A DNA stretch of 64,000 nt, taken from contig CAVPFA010000003.1 in assembly GCA_963703655.1 (NCBI GenBank), forward strand, positions 1 through 64,000, in the 5' to 3' direction. This stretch comes from CAVPFA01 sp963703655 (GTDB taxonomy: Bacteria; Actinomycetota; Acidimicrobiia; Acidimicrobiales; Bog-793). Made by a program: the position numbers and the translations under genes. This document shows positions 56,364 through 64,000 of this stretch, piece after piece. Positions within the stretch are counted from its first letter, which is position 1. Every line of letters begins with the position of its first letter. The notes beneath the pieces were generated by a model. That model saw only the letters and a program-made list of their open reading frames with translations. It was not told where the DNA came from and did not search any database.

Positions 56364-57755
56364 ATGAGACATCTCGAGAAGCGACTCTCTGTTGTCGCGG
56401 CCACGATTGCTCTCATAGGCGGCGGGTTAGCCCTTACGGGCATTGCCGCTGCCACAACGTCAACGATCACCGCTGGCTCGGCCAAAGCCGCGACGACCAA
56501 CCGAATGGTTCCCGCGCTGATGGGATACAGGGGTACTCGGTTGTATACGATGACCGGCAATCCGGGCGCCGCGGGGTCGTTCACTTGCCAGGCCCCCGAG
56601 TCGGCGACCAACCCGGTGCCGTGCTTCGCGCCATCCCAGATCCGCAAGGCGTACGACATCCCCAGCAAGCTGACCGGCGCCGGCGAGACGATCGTCATCA
56701 TCGACGCCTTCGGGGACCCGACGCTCCTTGGCGACCTGGCGCTGTTCGACGCGACGTTCGGGCTGCCGACACCCACGGTCAACGTCATCTGCCCGGACAC
56801 GCGCGGGTGTCCCACGTTCGACCCCACCAATGGCGACGAGGTCGGCTGGGCGGCGGAGATCTCGCTCGACGTCCAGTGGTCCCACGCCATCGCCCCTGGC
56901 GCGACCATCGACCTGGTGGTCGCCTACAGCGACGCGGACGCCGACATCCAGACCGCGCAGCAATACGTGACTGCCAACAACCTTGGCGACGTGCTGTCGC
57001 AGAGCTTCGGCGAGGGCGAGGCGTGCATGGCGACCTCGATCCAGACCGAGCAGCACAACGACTTCGTGGCGGCGGATAACGAGAACATGACCGTCTTCGC
57101 GTCCGCCGGCGACCTGGGCGCGGCGCAAGGGTCGCAACCGCCGGTGTGCGGTGGTACCGCGCAATTCTTCAAGAGCGTGAGCACGCCCGCCTCCGATCCG
57201 CTCGTCACCGGGGTCGGCGGCACGCACCTCAACGCGAACTTCAACAACGGCGAGTACCACTCCGAGACAGTCTGGAATGACTCGGGCGATCCGGCCGGTC
57301 TCGACTTCGGCGCCGGCGGAGGCGGCTTCAGCACGCTCTACCAGAAGCCGTCCTACCAGGACAACGCGAACACCACCAGCACGTTCCGGGGAGTGCCCGA
57401 CGTCACCTACAACGCGGACGTCCTCGGCGGCGTGCTCGCCGTCTGCAGCGAATGCGACGGTGGCGTGCCGAACTTCTTCATCTTCGGCGGCACGAGCGCC
57501 GGCTCGCCCCAGTGGGCGGGGATCACGGCTCTCGCCGACCAGGCGGCCGGACACCGGCTCGGGTTCCTGAACCCGGCGCTGTACGCGATCGCGAACGGCC
57601 CGCACTACAAGTTTGCCTTCCACGACGTCACCAGCGGCAACAACAGCTGGGACGTCTCGGGGGTCAGCGGCTTCTCGGCAGGCCGCGGCTGGGATCCCGC
57701 CTCGGGCCTGGGCTCGCCCGACGCCGCCCATCTGATCTCGCTGCTCGCCGGCTGA
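56364..57755 (+). CDS. Secreted S53 peptidase (sedolisin/kumamolisin type)
   Basis: 463 residues with a strong GAGGAGGGGG site upstream. A signal peptide covers about 1-43. The catalytic triad is Glu165 and Asp169 (EISLDVQW) and Ser378 (GGTSAGSPQW), with the oxyanion Asp250 in SAGD. GAGETIVIIDAFGDP and the Ca-binding Gly-rich C-terminus (FSAGRGWDPASGLGSP) fit the family. The usual 180-residue pro-domain is missing; only about 45 to 90 residues precede the core. It is an acid-active serine-carboxyl peptidase expected outside the cell. A hairpin terminator follows. Confidence 0.92.
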   Translation: MRHLEKRLSVVAATIALIGGGLALTGIAAATTSTITAGSAKAATTNRMVPALMGYRGTRLYTMTGNPGAAGSFTCQAPESATNPVPCFAPSQIRKAYDIPSKLTGAGETIVIIDAFGDPTLLGDLALFDATFGLPTPTVNVICPDTRGCPTFDPTNGDEVGWAAEISLDVQWSHAIAPGATIDLVVAYSDADADIQTAQQYVTANNLGDVLSQSFGEGEACMATSIQTEQHNDFVAADNENMTVFASAGDLGAAQGSQPPVCGGTAQFFKSVSTPASDPLVTGVGGTHLNANFNNGEYHSETVWNDSGDPAGLDFGAGGGGFSTLYQKPSYQDNANTTSTFRGVPDVTYNADVLGGVLAVCSECDGGVPNFFIFGGTSAGSPQWAGITALADQAAGHRLGFLNPALYAIANGPHYKFAFHDVTSGNNSWDVSGVSGFSAGRGWDPASGLGSPDAAHLISLLAG

Positions 57756-57765
57756 GTCAAACTCC

Positions 57766-57799
57766 GCCGGCCCCGGATGCTCGTGCGTCCGGGGCCGGC
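57766..57799 (+). terminator. Hairpin terminator after S53 gene
   Basis: GCCGGCCCCGGA pairs perfectly with TCCGGGGCCGGC around a 10-base loop. It is 10 bases after the stop codon. The same stem recurs at 60,454-60,487. Confidence 0.75.
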
Positions 57800-58222
57800 C
57801 CCGGGCGGCGATGGAGGCGAGTTGGAATGAGCGCTCGGCCGCTGACGGCGTCGTGCCGGCGTCTCGGGCTCTCCGCGACGACAATGACCACCCCAGGTGG
57901 CGCAAGGAACACGCGGAGTCCTCGATACTGCGATCGGTATTGACACGAAGTTGCTAGCTACCGATGCTTGTCCCCGCGAATGACCCCAGCCACCGAAGTG
58001 ACGCGAGCGAGGACCGTGTTGCGCGGGTCTCGAACCGATGCCCCAAATCACCTTGGGTACAACGGTTGCCGCGCGCTCACGACAATTACGAAGTTTTGCG
58101 GGGGCTCTGTAACGACAGTGCAACGAACGTAGTTCCGGTTCCGAACGGACATTTCGCGTTCGGAGTGAAGCGTAGGGGACTCATCTCGATAACCAGGTGA
58201 GCATCGACGGAGGGGGAAGACA
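57800..58222. other. Long leader / intergenic region before secreted protein gene
   Basis: No supported gene. At 58,141-58,163 the arms CCGAACG and CGTTCGG are exact complements around 9 bases, about 60 bases before the next start, which could be an operator. A good ribosome-binding site (GGAGGGGGA) precedes the TTG start. No LexA box (spacing differs from N4). Confidence 0.4.
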
Positions 58223-60415
58223 TTGCGTAAAGCAAGATTGCGTAGGAATGCCTCATTGCTCGCGCTCGTCGCCATTCCGGTGGCGTTCCTCGTCAGTTCT
58301 CAGGCAGCTGGATTGGCGTCAGCCACTCCGGCGGCGAGCACGTCTAGTCCGATCGCCAGCGGGGCTCCGACATTTGTCGGACCGGCGGCGACGGGTTGCT
58401 CGTATGCAGGGTGCTCGTTGCTCACGGGACCGTTTCGAACACCTTCGACAGCCTCGACTTCGGCATCGTCGAATTCGGCATCGCCGAATGCCAGCGCGAG
58501 CGTGCGCTCTGATGCTTCGCTGAAAACGTCCGAAGGCGCTCACGTGTTGCCGTCGCCGACGCGACCGCGAAGCGCACCCGATCCGACGCCTCCGTCGGTG
58601 AGTTGCGACCCGCAGGGTGCCGGTTGCGATTCGATCAGCCCATCCGCTGGTGGCGCGGACGGAGTGAAGGGACTCAACGCTGTCGACAGCGCGTCGTTGC
58701 CCACGAACACCCTCGGAGACCTGGAACCCGCCGACCAGGGATTGTGTGCCGGCAACGGATACGTGGTGGAGCACAACAACATCGGCGAGATCCTGATCTT
58801 CAACACCGCGTTGCAGCGCCTGTCTTCGCCGATCTCCGACGACACGCTGTTGGGACTAGCCTTCCATGGGTCAGCCGGCTGGAGCAGCGGTGGTGACCCG
58901 TCGTGTCTGTACGACTCGAGCAACGGGGGACACTGGTTCTTCACCGAGTTCGTTTCCACGAACAGCTACGCGAGCGGCGGTCCGTTCACCGGGTGCTTCG
59001 CCGCAGCAGCGAACGGGTGCCTGGAAGGGATCGCGGTGACGACGGGGTCGAGCCCGTTCGGTCCCTACAACGTCTACTTCTTGAACCCCGACTACAACCC
59101 GCAGGAGCCGGGTTATCCCTACCTGCTCAACGATTTCGCGAAGATCTCGATGTCGCGCGACGCCTTCCTGATCTTCTATGACGAGTTCCCGCTCCTAGGA
59201 GGAGGCATTGGCGGAGGATTCTTCAACGGGGCGCAAGAGCTCGCGTTCAGCAAGGACGCGATGGAAGCCGGCGATTCGGTGTCGTTGCCGAACGGGAAAC
59301 CGAGGCCGGGCTTCAATGTCGCGATCGAGAACATGGGGCTCTTTCCGACGCCGGCAGCCGACGGGGGGAGCTGCGCGGCCACACACGGCGTCGCCTGCTG
59401 GTATCAGGTCATCCCCGCGGAGCCGCCAGACCCGAGCCAGTACGACAACGCCAACGGAGGATCGGCCTTCATGCTCGGCTCGCTCGATTTCTTCGGCAAC
59501 GCTGACACCCGGATCGCGGCTTTCGACTGGACGGGCCTGAAAGCTCTCGACTCGGGGCACTGCAACGCCTGCTCGTCGATTCAATTCGGCGGCCAGCTGT
59601 TCTCCGGCGTCGAGGACTACTACGGCGAGGGCTTCATCGCGCCGCAGAAGGCCGGCCCGATCCCGCTCGGCGACGAGTGCGTGATCGCCGGTGAGACTGC
59701 GTCGCCGCCTTTCCCGGTCGACAACAACACGACGACGAGCTGTCCCGAGAACGGAATCGCCACGAACGGCGACGGCATGACACAGGTCGCACAGGGCCAG
59801 GGTCAGATCTGGGGCGCGGTGAGCACCGAGGTCGACCAGTCGTTCGCGGGAGAGACGAATCCTGAGGTGCACCAAGCGGCCGCGTACTGGGTGATCGGAA
59901 CGAACAGCTTCGACAAGACCGGCGCCTTCAGCCTGACGAGCCAGGGATATGTCTCGGCAGCGCACGAAGACATCGAGTTCCCGGCGATCGCGGCCGAGGG
60001 GAGCGCGTCGCAAGACGGCGGTAATGGCGGGGCGATCATGACCTTCACGTTGTCCGGTAACGGGGGACCGACCGGAGCCGACGGCGGAGGCTTCTACCCG
60101 AGCACCGCCTATGGGCGCTTGACCAGCACTTCCGGCGGACTCGTCAACTCGACGATCAACATCGCCGACCTCGGTCAGTCGCCCCAGGACGGCTTCACCG
60201 AGTACGACACTTTTCCGTCGCTTCGGCCCAGATGGGGCGACTACAGCTGGGCGGTCTACGCGCCGGGGAGCGGTGGGCGGATCTACTTCGCCACGAACTA
60301 CATCCAGTCCCCAAACTGCACGGGCTCCGATTTCACGCTGACGATCGAAACCTGTGGTGGAACGCGCGACGGGTATGCGAACTGGGGAACTTCGGTCAAC
60401 TCCGTCGTTCCTTAA
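58223..60415 (+). CDS. Large secreted protein of unknown function
   Basis: 730 residues from TTG 58223, preceded by GGAGGGGGA. A signal peptide covers about 1-34, then a Ser/Pro/Thr-rich linker (about 36-130). The rest is Gly/Asn/aromatic-rich with paired cysteines (CSYAGC, CDPQGAGC, CLYDSSNGGHWFFTEF, CNACSS) and no membrane helix. Segments such as GDLEPADQGLCAGNGYVVEH and FPSLRPRWGDYSWAVYAPGS are strongly patterned and recall secreted beta-propeller-like proteins of acidophilic actinobacteria, but I cannot name a family. A matching terminator to that of the S53 gene follows. Confidence 0.75.
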   Translation: MRKARLRRNASLLALVAIPVAFLVSSQAAGLASATPAASTSSPIASGAPTFVGPAATGCSYAGCSLLTGPFRTPSTASTSASSNSASPNASASVRSDASLKTSEGAHVLPSPTRPRSAPDPTPPSVSCDPQGAGCDSISPSAGGADGVKGLNAVDSASLPTNTLGDLEPADQGLCAGNGYVVEHNNIGEILIFNTALQRLSSPISDDTLLGLAFHGSAGWSSGGDPSCLYDSSNGGHWFFTEFVSTNSYASGGPFTGCFAAAANGCLEGIAVTTGSSPFGPYNVYFLNPDYNPQEPGYPYLLNDFAKISMSRDAFLIFYDEFPLLGGGIGGGFFNGAQELAFSKDAMEAGDSVSLPNGKPRPGFNVAIENMGLFPTPAADGGSCAATHGVACWYQVIPAEPPDPSQYDNANGGSAFMLGSLDFFGNADTRIAAFDWTGLKALDSGHCNACSSIQFGGQLFSGVEDYYGEGFIAPQKAGPIPLGDECVIAGETASPPFPVDNNTTTSCPENGIATNGDGMTQVAQGQGQIWGAVSTEVDQSFAGETNPEVHQAAAYWVIGTNSFDKTGAFSLTSQGYVSAAHEDIEFPAIAAEGSASQDGGNGGAIMTFTLSGNGGPTGADGGGFYPSTAYGRLTSTSGGLVNSTINIADLGQSPQDGFTEYDTFPSLRPRWGDYSWAVYAPGSGGRIYFATNYIQSPNCTGSDFTLTIETCGGTRDGYANWGTSVNSVVP

Positions 60416-60425
60416 CAGTCTCGAC

Positions 60426-60453
60426 GGGGCCCGGCCAGATTTGGCCCGGCCCC
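60426..60453 (+). terminator. Hairpin (imperfect) after secreted protein gene
   Basis: GGGGCCCGGCC pairs with GGCCCGGCCCC around AGATTT, with one C-C mismatch in an 11-bp stem. It sits directly before the duplicated perfect hairpin. Confidence 0.5.
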
Positions 60454-60487
60454 GCCGGCCCCGGACGGTCGTGCGTCCGGGGCCGGC
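60454..60487 (+). terminator. Hairpin terminator, duplicate of 57,766-57,799
   Basis: Same 12-bp stem (GCCGGCCCCGGA / TCCGGGGCCGGC). Loop CGGTCGTGCG here against TGCTCGTGCG there. Confidence 0.7.
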
Positions 60488-60522
60488 GTTTCCGAGCAAC
60501 AGAAGTTGCTCAAGTAGGTCCT

Positions 60523-63340
60523 GTGGGTGCCGATAACTCCTTGCGTGGCCTCGCAAGACCGCTACGACGAACGCGCCCGATCTCAATTGGTGACAGCCGT
60601 CCCGATTTCGGGCAATTCGGGGATCTCGAGGTATCGCCGACCGCAGTCGACGCGGCTGAGGACGCTCCGCCGCCCGTAGCGCCGCCAGTCCCGCTCAAGG
60701 CGAGCGCGAGCGTGCGGGTCTCGCTGTTTTCCGCGCTGCTTACCGCCTGTGCAGCAGCCTTGCTCCTACGGGGGCCGGGCGCGGCCGTGGAGCCCGTCGT
60801 CAGGCTCGGCAGTCAGCCTGTGGTGGCCCTGTTCCTGATCGTGACGTTCGCGGCGGTGGTGCTGGCGCCGGTCTCGGTCCACTACCGGGGTCAGACCTAC
60901 CTGTTCGCGTTGAGCGAGGTGCCGCTTTTGGTCGGGCTGGTAATCGCCGCGCCCGCAGCTCTCGTCCTCAGCCGCGTTATCGGTGAGGCGTTCGCTCTCG
61001 GCGCCGTCCGGCGCCAACGGCCTTTGAAGCTCGCGTTCAACCTCTCGTCGGCCGCAGTGTCAACTGTCATCCCGATCATCGTGTACCGGGAGCTTCTCGG
61101 ATCGCTCGTCGACATCGGTGGACCGCGCCAGACGGTCCTCCACACGGTCCTCGCCCCGACCGGCTGGGCGGCCGGAGCAGTGGCGTTGAGCGCGGCATTC
61201 CTGTACGGCCACGTCGCCGTCGCCCTCGTCGTGCGCCTCTATGGATACGTCCAGCAACGCAAGTACGGATTCGAGTTCACGACCGTAGCCCTCGTGCTCG
61301 TCTCGAGCATCGCCCTGGCATTGGTCGTTCTCGACGCCGCCTTGTTGCCCGGGGACCCTTGGGGTGTGCTCCCCCTCGTGGCGGTCGGCGCCCTCATCGT
61401 CTTCGCCTACCGTGGCTACCTCCGCTTGACGAATCGCTTCGGCGCCCTTCAGCAGCTGTACGACTTCAGCAGATCGGTCAGCGGTCCGTCCCTAGAGACC
61501 GCCGGCACCGCCTGGGCCGTGCTCGAGCAGGTGCAGTCGGTGCTCAGGGCGAATCGAGCCGAGCTGATCCTCGTCGACGAATGGCCTTCGGTCCGGCATG
61601 TGGCGCTCGACGGGGGCAATCGGTCAACCGTCGAACGGACCATGGTCGACGGTTCCTCCATGATCGCCAAGGCCATCACCCAGCACAAGGCGACCTTGCT
61701 GGTCGGAACGACGGGGGCTCACAAACGGGACCCGGTCGCCGACCCGCTCCTGGGCGAATTCCGGGGCGCGATGGTGGTGCCGCTCGCCAGCGGCGAGCGG
61801 GTCCTCGGCGCGCTTGTCGCTCTCGACCGGGACGAGGGCTTCGACGCCTTCGACGAAGACGACCTGCGGCTCTTCGAGGCTTTGGCTGCTCACGCGAGCA
61901 CGACGATGGAGCGGGCGCAGCTGGTCGAGGAGCTTCGTCTCGAAGCCGAGAGCAAGTGGTACCAGGCGACTCACGACGCGCTGACCGGCCTCCCGAACCG
62001 GACTCTGTTCCTCGATCGCGGGGGCGGCGCTGGCCGAGACCGGCCGGGCAGCGGTCGCTTTGTTGGACCTGGACCGGTTCAAGGAGGTCAACGACACCCT
62101 TGGCCACAGCACCGGCGACCGGCTGCTGTGCGAGGTCGCCGAACGCCTAGTCCGCGAGCAGCGGGCGGGCGGCGGTTGCGCGGCTCGGGGGAGACGAGTT
62201 CGTGCTGGTCGTTCCCGACATCATCGGGCCCGAGGAGGCCCTGGGCATAGTCCGTGACCTTCTCGCCGCGATCGCGAGACCGATGGACATCGACGGCATC
62301 ACGCTTGCGATCACCGCCGCGGCAGGCGTCTCACTCGCGCCCGAACACGGGGACAACGTCGCAACCCTCCTTCAGAGGGCCGACATCGCGATGTATCACG
62401 CCAAAGAGAAACGGTCCGGTATCGAGCTGTACTCGCCCGCCCACGACCAGAGCATGCAAAGAAAGCTCCTCCTCGGAGGTCACCTCGCCGAGGCGCTCGC
62501 CACCGGCAAGCAGCTGAGCGTGATGTACCAGCCGATCGCCGGCCTGGTGTCGGGCGAGGTGGTCCGTGTCGAGGTGCTGGCGCGCTGGTTCCATCCAGAG
62601 CACGGTCAGGTGCCGGCGGACGAGTTCATCGCGATCGCAGAACAGATGGGACTCATCGGCCAGATCACCAATTTCGTGCTCACCGAGGCGTGCTCCAGGC
62701 GGCCCAATGGCAGCGCGACGGCCTCGACATCGGGCTTGCGATCAATCTCTCGGGGCGCGACCTGTCGGATCGCTCGCTCGTCCGCAAGGTCACCGAGCAC
62801 CTGGCGGCGAACGCTCTCCCGGCCAGCTCGCTCACCCTCGAGATCACCGAGACCGAGGTCATGGCCGACATCGGAGAGGCCAGCGGAGTGCTCGGACAAC
62901 TCTCCGAGCTCGGAGTGCGGATAGCCGTCGACGACTACGGGACCGGTTACTCGTCGCTCGCCTACCTTCACCGGCTGCCGGTCAACGAACTGAAGCTCGA
63001 CCGGTCATTCGTCGCCAACGTCGCTGCGGACCAGAGCAACTCGATCATCGTCCGCTCCTCGATCGCAATGGCGCACTCGCTGGGCCTGTCCGTCGTCGCC
63101 GAGGGAGCCGAGGACGAGGTCACGTGCGCCATCCTCGCCGATGCCGGCTGCGACGCGGTACAGGGCTACTATTTCTCACCCCCATTGGGACTCGATGATC
63201 TGCTCCGCTGGTTTGCCACGCACCCGCGGCTCAGGTTCTCTCATGAGATCCCTTCATCGCGGCCGCTGCGGATCATTCCGGGTCGCATGGAAGACGTGCC
63301 CGCCGCCAGCGGAGAGGGCAGCTCAACGCTCAGAGGCTGA
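60523..63340 (+). CDS. Membrane GAF-GGDEF-EAL c-di-GMP enzyme, frameshifted
   Basis: About 938 residues from GTG 60523 (an in-frame start further in is possible). About eight membrane helices (70-310) start LFSALLTACAAALLLRGPGA. A GAF-like domain follows (340-480, LLGEFRGAMVVPLASGERVL). GGDEF: DLDRFKEVNDTLGHSTGDRL, and after an indel the DEFVLVVPDII part; the G-G bases lie at the indel near 62,170, so the motif is probably intact. EAL: EVLARW (in place of EALLRW), LEITETEVM, DDYGTGYSSLAY, LKLDRSFV and VVAEGAED. Further indels near 62,027 and 62,690. The changed EVL motif leaves phosphodiesterase activity uncertain. Confidence 0.85.
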
Positions 63341-63617
63341 GCGCCTCACCTGACCGGCGAAGGCGGCCGTTGCGGGCCCATCGCCGGCCCAGGCCCTCAG
63401 GCGCTTCCGCGCCGAACAGCAACCAACAGCGGGCAGGTCCACCTGAGGACCCCCGCCGGCGATCCGGCCGGGTCAGGCGCGCCCGTGTACCGTCAGGCTG
63501 GCCAGCGTCGATCCTCGCCCGTGTGCGGGCGTTTCGGCGCCGCTTCTCTAGCCCGTTACCAGCGTGGTTGGTGTGACCATTGTGCAGAAGCTCTCTGAAC
63601 TGGGATGATGTGAACGT
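63341..63617. other. Gene-free stretch
   Basis: About 280 bases after the EAL gene with no coding frame that has a start, ribosome site and consistent third-position GC. Nothing else is seen. Confidence 0.4.
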
Positions 63618-63865
63618 GGGGGATTTGAGGGCACCGGTAGCTCGGTGTATCGCCCTCGTCTCCCCCGACCGTGGTCCCTGGTTGTGAAGGGAGGTGGTCG
63701 AATTGGCAAAGCGTCTTCCGATTTGGGGCTGAGCTAACGGCTTTGACCGGCCGAGCTCAGGGTAGGAGCCGCCGTTGCTTGTCATGATGACGGCGGCTCT
63801 TGCCAAGGATTATCGGAGCGGCAGGCGGAAACCTTTAGCTAAACGAGGCTCCCGTCTGCCGCTCT
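63618..63865 (+). ncRNA. Structured RNA candidate, several consecutive hairpins
   Basis: A nested hairpin comes first: 63618-63623 pairs with 63661-63666, 63627-63632 with 63652-63657, and 63633-63636 with 63643-63646. TCCCT/AGGGA pair at 63675-63679 and 63688-63692 inside GACC/GGTC. CTGAGCT (63729-63735) pairs with AGCTCAG (63754-63760). GAGCCGCCGT (63766-63775) pairs with ACGGCGGCTC (63790-63799). A 13-bp stem with one G-U closes 63816-63828 with 63852-63864. The strand is inferred from the direction of the upstream gene. It matches no riboswitch consensus I could recall. It may be a leader for a gene beyond the window or a terminator array. Confidence 0.4.
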
Positions 63866-64000
63866 CCGCGCCCTCGGCGGACTCCGCTCGGGCCGTGCCG
63901 GACTTCGGCGCACCGGGCTCGAGCGGGGATCATGCGCACCAGAGCGCGGAGCGCGAGCGATGATGAGCTGTGACCTTCGAGGCGCCGATCCCGTATCGTG
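63866..64000. other. Terminal intergenic stretch, possible gene start
   Basis: An ATG at 63960-63962 (MMSCDLRG) opens a frame that runs off the window end. No good ribosome-binding site precedes it, so no gene is claimed. Confidence 0.25.

Noticed and set aside
63690..63780. tRNA-like segment (GGTCGAATTGGCAAAGCG resembles a class II tRNA D arm)
   Set aside because: No acceptor stem or T arm can be formed, and the 3' half pairs into other hairpins.

Overview
This window joins two unrelated genomes. Bases 1 to about 14,074 read as an alphaproteobacterium of the Rhizobiales / Bradyrhizobium-Rhodopseudomonas type: a propionyl-CoA carboxylase alpha subunit, lipB next to a short FliN-like gene, a tRNA-Leu with encoded CCA, a polysaccharide deacetylase, a GGDEF/EAL protein and an isovaleryl-CoA dehydrogenase-type start. 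From about 14,075 to the end every recognisable gene is actinobacterial, and Bpa, DUF3151, DUF5996, a mycobacterial-type RpiB and a CGAAC-N4-GTTCG SOS box suggest an Acidimicrobiia-like high-GC actinobacterium. At 14,071-14,077 an acyl-CoA dehydrogenase (+) and a dihydrofolate reductase family gene (-) are both cut in mid-domain at the same point, so a chimeric contig join is the simplest explanation. About sixteen genes on both sides of the join carry one or more one-base frameshifts. This looks like uncorrected read error, so the broken genes are reported at full span with the break positions.

Left part. Carbon metabolism and small housekeeping genes (96-4,440) are followed by tRNA-Leu(GAG). 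A 5.7-kb lower-GC island fills the tRNA 3' end and is bounded by a 15-bp copy of that end at 10,279-10,293. It carries a large serine recombinase, two ParB/RepB-type genes in one operon, a divergent small HTH-like gene, a HigB/HigA toxin-antitoxin pair with a 14-bp perfect inverted-repeat operator, and an XRE regulator. This is the most system-like unit in the window. Core genes resume with the deacetylase and the GGDEF/EAL protein.

Right part. 14-20 kb: an ArsR/SRPBCC/DHFR operon with a palindromic operator, msrB, an acyl-CoA synthetase-like gene and a MarR/ABC exporter pair. 20-26 kb: trpB2, a group II decarboxylase, agmatinase and DUF3151. 26-32 kb: an envelope or glycan block (GT4, debranching enzyme, GT39-like protein). 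32-34 kb: nucleotide salvage (upp, a PRPP-dependent transferase, rpiB). 34-44 kb: UBP zinc finger, DUF5996, a flavin disulfide oxidoreductase, an MBL-Rieske fusion, a PAS/GGDEF/EAL protein, a MIO-type ammonia-lyase homologue, a hendecad-repeat protein and the proteasome activator Bpa. 44-54 kb: a probable amine / amino-acid catabolic locus (TMADH-like flavoprotein, 3-hydroxyisobutyrate dehydrogenase family, DddP-like M24 enzyme, class III aminotransferase, APC permease, FGGY kinase). 54-64 kb: a UvrD-type helicase with an SOS box, two secreted proteins that share a duplicated hairpin terminator, a membrane GAF/GGDEF/EAL protein, and a terminal 660-bp gene-free stretch holding a multi-hairpin RNA candidate.
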